From assembly GCA_028291445.1 (NCBI GenBank), contig JAQGIA010000059.1, positions 1 through 6,760 of the forward strand: a DNA stretch of 6,760 nucleotides. The letters are read 5' to 3'. Under the pieces are notes generated by a model. It was not told the DNA's origin and made no database searches. It saw only the letters and a list, made by a program, of their open reading frames with translations. This DNA comes from Belnapia sp. GTDB lineage: Bacteria > Pseudomonadota > Alphaproteobacteria > Acetobacterales > Acetobacteraceae. The position numbers and the translations under genes were made by a program. Below, piece after piece: positions 4,501 to 6,760 of the stretch. The first letter of the stretch is position 1, and every line of letters begins with the position of its first letter.

Positions 4501-6760
4501 GGCGACCTGGCCGTGGAAGCCGCCGGGGAAGGGATGGACACCGTCGTCGCCGGCCTGTCCTGGGCCCTCGGGGCGGCGATCGAGGTGCTTATCCTCGGCG
4601 CGGCCGCGGGCGATGCCGCCGGCATCGGCAATGCGCTGGACAATCTCGTCATCGGCAATGCCGGGGCCAATCTGCTGGATGGCGGCGTGGGGGCGGATAG
4701 CCTGCGCGGCGGCGCGGGCGCCGATACGCTCTATGGCGGCCTGGGCGACGATCTGCTGGAGGGCGAGGCGGGCGATGATGCGCTGGCCGGGGGCGCCGGT
4801 GCCGATACGCTGCGTGGCGGCGAGGGAGACGACATCTTCGTCGTCGATGCCGATGGCCGCTTCACCGGCACCCTGCTGCTGGACACCGGCGAGACTGCGC
4901 CGCGCGCCATCCTGCTGGCCGGTGCCGCGACCTTCGCCGACAGCATCGAGGGCGCCGCCGGCCACGACCGCTGGTTCGCCAACGCCTTCGGCGTGCTGCT
5001 CGACCTGCGCCTGCTGCCGCTGGCGATGCAGGGTGTGGAGGAGATCAATGGTGGCACCGGCAACGACGTCCTGCTGCTGGCGCCGGACCAGGCACCCGCG
5101 CACATCAACGGCGGAGATGGCGATGACACGCTCGCGGGCACCGCGGGCGGCGACCAGCTGGATGGCAATGCCGGCGACGATCTGTTGGCCGGGCAGGGCG
5201 GCGACGACACGCTCTATGGCGGGTCGGGCCATGACACGCTGCTGGGCGGTGCCGGCGACGATGTCCTCTATGGGCTGGCCGGACGCAGCCAACTGCTCGG
5301 GGGCGCCGGCGACGACACGCTGGTTTCCGCCGACTGGGACGCCCTGCTGGATGGCGGGGCGGGCCAGGACCTCGGGCTGATCGACCGCAGCACCGCACTG
5401 GCCGGGCTGGTGCTGGAGGCCGGGCGGCTGAGCGACGGCACCAACACCACGCTGCTGGCCGGGTTGGAGCGGCTCTCGCTCGCCGCCGGCGCCGGGGCGG
5501 ACCGGCTGATGGGCGGCACCGGGGCGGATACGCTGCTGGGCGGCGGCGGGAACGACTGGCTGGACGGCAGCGGTGGCGCCGATCTCCTAGACGGCGGCGC
5601 GGGCGATGACACGCTGGTGGCGGCCGGCTGGGATTCGCTGCTGGAGGGCGGCACCGGCGATGATCTCGGCGTGCTCGACCGCGGCGGCAGCCTGCTGGCG
5701 CTGGTGCTATCCGGCCTGGGGCTGACCGATGGCACTTCCGCCACGCTGCTGCACGGGATGGAGCGGCTGGACGTCACCGGTGGCGTCGGAGCCGATACGC
5801 TGACCGGCGGCGGCGGGGTGGATACGCTGCGCGGTGGTGCGGGCGATGACAGGCTGGATGGCGGGGCCGGCGTGGATCGGCTCATCGGCGGCCAGGGCAA
5901 TGATCTGTATTGGATCGACCGCATCGATGACAACGTCGTCGAGGCTGTCGGCGAAGGCAGCGACACCGTCATCGCCGCCGCCGATTTCTATCTGCCGGAC
6001 CAAGTCGAGGTGCTGCTGCTGGCCGCCGGCGCCGGTGGCCTGTTCGGGGTCGGCAATACGCTGGCGAATCGGCTGGTCGGCAACGAGGCCGGCAACCTGC
6101 TGATCGGCATGGCTGGCGATGACACCATCCTCGGCGGGCTGGGCAACGACACGCTGTTCGGGATGACCGGCGTGGATAGCCTCGAGGGTGGCAGCGGCAA
6201 CGACTACCTGATCGCCGGCGACGGCAACGACACGCTCTCCGGCGGCTACGACACCGATGTGCTCTACGGCGAGGCCGGCAACGACAGCATGGATGGCGGC
6301 GCGGCTCTCGACTATCTGTTCGGCGGTGCCGGCGACGACACGCTGAACGGCGGCAGCGGCCCCGATCAGCTCTATGGCGAGACCGGCGACGACAGCCTGA
6401 CCGGCGGGCCGGATTTCGTCTTCGATCTGCTGGTCGGCGGCGATGGCCGCGACACGCTGGACGGCGCCAGCGGCTTCGGCGACTTCGACTATCTCTACGG
6501 CGGCGCGGGCGACGATATCTTCCGCGTCGACACGCCCGCCGACCTGGTCTTCGAATTCACAGGCGAGGGTTATGACACCGTCTTTGCCGACATCATCGGC
6601 AGCGGCTACTACCTCTATGCCGAGATCGAGGCGCTGGTGCTGCTCGGCACCACGCCCTTCGGCGTCGGCAATGCGCTGGATAATGTGCTGACCGGCAGCG
6701 GCACGACGAATTGGCTGCTCGGCGGCGCGGGCGACGATACCATCGACGGCAAGGGCGGCG
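1510..6760 (+). CDS. Giant RTX calcium-binding repeat protein (5' part, runs off the window)
   Basis: An open frame of 1750 codons starts at ATG 1510 and has no stop by the window edge. The start is preceded by a G-rich stretch (GGCGGGGGTG, 1498-1507) that can serve as a close-spaced Shine-Dalgarno, and GGTAGG lies further up; no in-frame ATG lies between this start and 1429. The protein begins MATIIGTAGADLL and is RTX repeat from the outset: nonapeptides of the form GGxGxDxLx, whose Asp and Gly carbonyls bind calcium in a parallel beta-roll. Arrays alternate with four types of longer module (separate entries). There is no signal peptide, consistent with type I secretion via a C-terminal signal that would lie beyond the window. 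I see no protease, lipase, toxin or Ig-like adhesin domain. Composition is extreme: Gly, Ala, Leu, Asp and Thr dominate, with no Cys and only four Lys (residues 630, 747, 786, 1748), so the product is strongly acidic. Role inferred: extracellular structural, adhesive or surface-layer protein. The RTX identity is secure; the role is not. Confidence 0.95.
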   Translation, partial: MATIIGTAGADLLTGTGGTDTLLGLGGNDTLAMGTGSGSVDGGAGSDRVTIDRSGTTAAVILFMLGPESTSRIAGVGVTGVEHLGFVAGSGDDAVFGGGGDDSLAGGGGDDALAGGAGADTLAGGDGADTLLGGAGADLLAGGAGADRFILQSSGGLQGSAGLQGSGGLDSSLAGIDRILDFDAGGGDRLILRGEAVGSALLAIATGSVALTGQAALPVGFAGALAPRAALAQGLGLADATGGAGLNLFWQPDLVAGGWLLLDIDRNGILGDADLVVRLDLATGLAIGAGSFVAGTFATLGTTGPDALAGSAGADSILGFAGNDTLAGLAGDDTLVGGAGRDSLAGGAGFDSLLGGEGADTLDGGDATDVLDGGAGDDLLLGGAGDDLLLGGEGADQLQGGEGDDSLQGGLGADSLSGGAGADTYLLQAMGAAAWSTLAATDLLRDFDRAAGDRLRLSNAYFGAANGSGADAGTYTGADGIARALVFSGSTGAPLVTPSLGMALPAQPMEAYQVYWLPALAGGGWLVLDLDRNGRLDATDLLLRLDGVAALAPEDFVAGTFLTLGGGFVIAGTGADDSLVGGSLAESFLASLGNDRIAGGAGAGNALSYAGLAGPIAVTFDGYAAGTTLKPGGGIDRFSGIQVLAGTAGADTLDASAAGSGLFALSLEGRAGADRIIGNGTVAVQVSYAASPTAISLDLQAGTGTDGWGSTDTLVGIRRIAALSAFGDSVFGSSGDDVFLSGRDGNKVFDGRAGSDEWRYAGDGAVTVMLAPGIIGGFAQGAYALKPGGTDRLGGIEVAVGGAGDDSLTGSSADERFAGGAGNDTLEGGGGFDIADYGPGGIATRGAVVDLTAGSATDPWGGTDVLRGISSAWGSSLGDDLTGLAIAGAHTWLRGLAGNDTLRAPAAGTMVGADYAGDPAGIAADLGAGMVQDGWGGTDRLAGIGVVRGSGFADRIAGGAGADTLLGGAGDDTLDGGAGADRLEGGAGNDLFTVDNAGDLAVEAAGEGMDTVVAGLSWALGAAIEVLILGAAAGDAAGIGNALDNLVIGNAGANLLDGGVGADSLRGGAGADTLYGGLGDDLLEGEAGDDALAGGAGADTLRGGEGDDIFVVDADGRFTGTLLLDTGETAPRAILLAGAATFADSIEGAAGHDRWFANAFGVLLDLRLLPLAMQGVEEINGGTGNDVLLLAPDQAPAHINGGDGDDTLAGTAGGDQLDGNAGDDLLAGQGGDDTLYGGSGHDTLLGGAGDDVLYGLAGRSQLLGGAGDDTLVSADWDALLDGGAGQDLGLIDRSTALAGLVLEAGRLSDGTNTTLLAGLERLSLAAGAGADRLMGGTGADTLLGGGGNDWLDGSGGADLLDGGAGDDTLVAAGWDSLLEGGTGDDLGVLDRGGSLLALVLSGLGLTDGTSATLLHGMERLDVTGGVGADTLTGGGGVDTLRGGAGDDRLDGGAGVDRLIGGQGNDLYWIDRIDDNVVEAVGEGSDTVIAAADFYLPDQVEVLLLAAGAGGLFGVGNTLANRLVGNEAGNLLIGMAGDDTILGGLGNDTLFGMTGVDSLEGGSGNDYLIAGDGNDTLSGGYDTDVLYGEAGNDSMDGGAALDYLFGGAGDDTLNGGSGPDQLYGETGDDSLTGGPDFVFDLLVGGDGRDTLDGASGFGDFDYLYGGAGDDIFRVDTPADLVFEFTGEGYDTVFADIIGSGYYLYAEIEALVLLGTTPFGVGNALDNVLTGSGTTNWLLGGAGDDTIDGKGG
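1525..1605 (+). repeat. N-terminal RTX nonapeptides, three units
   Basis: Residues 6-32 form three consecutive nonapeptides: GTAGADLLT, GTGGTDTLL and GLGGNDTLA, each with Asp at position 6 and a hydrophobic residue at position 8. They begin five residues after the start Met, so there is no independent N-terminal domain. Residues 33-87 that follow are a non-repeat, strand-rich stretch ending in GVEHLGF. Confidence 0.85.
1771..1959 (+). repeat. RTX array, seven nonapeptides
   Basis: Residues 88-150 are seven uninterrupted nonapeptides, from AGSGDDAVF through GGAGADTLA to GGAGADRFI. All keep Asp at position 6. The last unit leads into the first EF-hand-like module and directly abuts the 18-base minisatellite at 1960. 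Confidence 0.9.
1945..2415 (+). repeat. EF-hand-like module, copy 1
   Basis: Residues 146-302. The module opens with ADRFIL, passes DRILDF (177-182) and GGGDRLIL, a pattern seen in the C-terminal regions of serralysin-type RTX proteins. It then reaches WLLLDIDRNGILGDAD (259-274). The last 12 residues fit an EF-hand or dockerin-type loop, D-x-D-x-N-G-x-L-x-x-x-D (Asp263, Asp265, Asn267, Asp274). It closes with SFVAGTFATLG and returns to RTX nonapeptides. It aligns with copy 2 over its whole length; the main length difference is the minisatellite between ADRFIL and DRILDF. Confidence 0.75.
1960..2013 (+). repeat. In-frame 18-bp minisatellite, three units
   Basis: Three direct 18-base units (1960-1977, 1978-1995, 1996-2013) read LQSSGG, LQGSAG and LQGSGG. 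Unit 1 differs from unit 3 at one base and unit 2 differs from unit 3 at one base. They share A/T-containing codons (CTT, CAA, GGT) that are uncommon in the flanking sequence. Because the unit is a multiple of three, copy-number change would keep the frame. Confidence 0.9.
2410..2787 (+). repeat. RTX array, fourteen nonapeptides
   Basis: Residues 301-426 are fourteen back-to-back nonapeptides, the longest perfectly phased block in the window. Position 6 is Asp in every unit, while positions 3 and 5 vary. Two neighbouring units (373-381 and 382-390) are identical, GGAGDDLLL. Such a block would make several turns of calcium-filled beta-roll. It joins the two EF-hand-like modules. Confidence 0.92.
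2773..3210 (+). repeat. EF-hand-like module, copy 2
   Basis: Residues 422-567. The landmarks are those of copy 1: ADTYLLQ, then TDLLRDFD (441-448), GDRLRL, VYWLPALAGGGW, the loop DLDRNGRLDATD (529-540) and DFVAGTFLTLG. The loop fits the EF-hand calcium-loop consensus with Asp529, Asp531, Asn533, Gly534, Leu536 and Asp540. Between the DF motif and the Trp before the loop, copy 1 spans 77 residues and copy 2 spans 78. RTX-like sequence resumes at GTGADDSLV. Confidence 0.75.
3334..4377 (+). repeat. Five-fold Tyr...GGxD inter-block module region
   Basis: Residues 609-956 hold five related units, each starting with a Tyr in an SYA, RYA, DYG or DYA context (Tyr609, 688, 760, 837, 915; spacings 79, 72, 77 and 78). 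Each then has beta-strand-like sequence, a GG/GS turn with Asp and a Leu/Phe-x-Gly-Ile, and one or two weak RTX turns. Units 1 and 3 carry LKPGG before the turn; units 2, 4 and 5 carry a Trp motif (GWGSTDTLVGI, PWGGTDVLRGI, GWGGTDRLAGI). This type of spacer is common between RTX blocks. Two of the protein's four lysines lie in the LKPGG motifs. Confidence 0.8.
4354..4488 (+). repeat. RTX array, five nonapeptides
   Basis: Residues 949-993 run GSGFADRIA, GGAGADTLL, GGAGDDTLD, GGAGADRLE and GGAGNDLFT. The block closes the five-fold region, and its last unit begins the first 66-residue spacer. Confidence 0.85.
4474..4671 (+). repeat. 66-residue RTX spacer module, copy 1
   Basis: Residues 989-1054. 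Order of motifs: NDLFTVDNAGDL, then EGMDTVVA, a hydrophobic IEVLILGAA, then GIGNALDNLVIGNAGAN. This ND-x-[FY]-x-VD ... EG-x-DTV ... GN-x-LDN arrangement is a widespread spacer in RTX proteins. Copies 2 and 3 lie at 5899 and 6511. Confidence 0.85.
4654..4842 (+). repeat. RTX array, seven nonapeptides
   Basis: Residues 1049-1111 run from GNAGANLLD to GGEGDDIFV in unbroken phase; the first unit has Asn in place of the usual Asp at position 6. After it, residues 1112-1180 are a non-repeat stretch (FTGTLLLDTGETAP to GVEEIN) that resembles no other module here closely. Confidence 0.88.
5110..5325 (+). repeat. RTX array, eight nonapeptides with one degenerate unit
   Basis: Residues 1201-1272 are eight phased nonapeptides. 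Seven keep Asp at position 6. The seventh, GLAGRSQLL (1255-1263), has Arg-Ser where the Asp pair normally sits and should lack that calcium ligand. The eighth unit is also the first of the 98-residue module. Confidence 0.88.
5299..5886 (+). repeat. Tandem pair of 98-residue modules (294 bp period)
   Basis: Module 1 is residues 1264-1361 (5299-5592) and module 2 is 1362-1459 (5593-5886). Both start with the same nonapeptide, GGAGDDTLV, pass W-D-x-L-L-[DE]-G-G, then D-L-G-x-x-D-R, L-V-L, D-G-T-x-x-T-L-L-x-G-x-E-R-L, and end in three to four RTX nonapeptides. Between the Trp (1276 or 1374) and the first following RTX turn I count 32 identities in 58 ungapped positions. The equal length and absence of gaps indicate an internal duplication, now diverged. 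Confidence 0.85.
5899..6096 (+). repeat. 66-residue RTX spacer module, copy 2
   Basis: Residues 1464-1529, exactly as long as copy 1. Motifs in order: NDLYWIDRIDDNVVE, EGSDTVIA, VEVLLLAA, GVGNTLANRLVGNEAGN. It links the tandem 98-residue pair to the last long RTX array. Confidence 0.85.
6079..6525 (+). repeat. Long RTX array, sixteen units, two of them stretched
   Basis: Residues 1524-1672. Twelve regular nonapeptides (1524-1631) are followed by an 11-residue unit (1632-1642), a nonapeptide, a 12-residue unit (1652-1663) and a final nonapeptide. This array is richer in Asn, Tyr and Phe and poorer in Ala than earlier ones, suggesting a different ancestry or selection. Confidence 0.88.
6511..6711 (+). 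repeat. 67-residue RTX spacer module, copy 3
   Basis: Residues 1668-1734. Motifs: DDIFRVDTPADLVFE, EGYDTVFA, an aromatic SGYYLY, IEALVLLG, GVGNALDNVLTGSGTTN. It is one residue longer than copies 1 and 2. RTX sequence (GGAGDDTID) resumes after it and runs off the window. Confidence 0.85.

Noticed and set aside
1429..5292. A 1287-codon open frame on the minus strand, opposite the RTX gene
   Set aside because: It lies exactly in antisense codon register, so it stays open simply because the RTX gene uses no TTA, CTA or TCA codons across that span; CTA at 5587 closes it upstream. Its predicted product is a mirror of the RTX repeat (IVAG- and RIGA-type strings), which is what reversed GGxGxDxL repeats give.
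1510..6760. A frameshift or assembly collapse within the repeat array
   Set aside because: The RTX nonapeptide register and reading frame remain intact for all 1750 codons with no stop. Repeat units differ from each other enough that a collapse is not needed, though missing whole units could not be seen from one sequence.

Overview
The window is GC-rich throughout, with strong G/C preference at third codon positions. Both genes read like those of a high-GC proteobacterium, possibly an alphaproteobacterium of the Acetobacteraceae/Rhodospirillales kind. That placement is an inference from composition and protein style, not from a marker gene.

Layout. Positions 1-89 hold no supportable gene, only a GC-rich hairpin that may end the leftward transcript. 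Positions 90-1328 (minus) encode a complete 412-residue cytosolic-looking protein of unknown function; its middle third faintly resembles a PD-(D/E)XK nuclease core with the expected catalytic residues replaced. Positions 1329-1509 are a 181-bp divergent intergenic region with a candidate promoter on each strand and a short palindrome overlapping the rightward -35 region. From 1510 to the window end (plus) runs one uninterrupted reading frame of 1750 codons, still open at the edge: a giant RTX (repeats-in-toxin) calcium-binding protein.

The RTX protein is repeat from its fourth residue onward. It has no signal peptide, no recognisable enzyme domain, no cysteine and only four lysines in the visible part. 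It is layered. Arrays of Gly/Asp nonapeptides (more than 60 units) alternate with four types of longer module: two copies of a module ending in an EF-hand-like loop; five copies of a Tyr-to-GGxD unit 72-79 residues apart; three copies of a 66-67-residue spacer; and one tandem pair of 98-residue modules. A small 3 x 18 bp in-frame minisatellite sits in the first EF-hand-like module and accounts for its extra length relative to the second copy.

Function by inference: RTX proteins are normally exported in one step by a type I secretion system that reads a C-terminal signal, then fold outside the cell on binding calcium. Neither the C terminus nor transporter genes lie in this window. A structural, adhesive or surface-layer role fits better than an enzyme, unless a catalytic domain lies beyond the edge. 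No functional link between the divergent unknown gene and the RTX gene can be shown beyond adjacency. I see no RNA genes, CRISPR arrays, insertion sequences or attachment sites.
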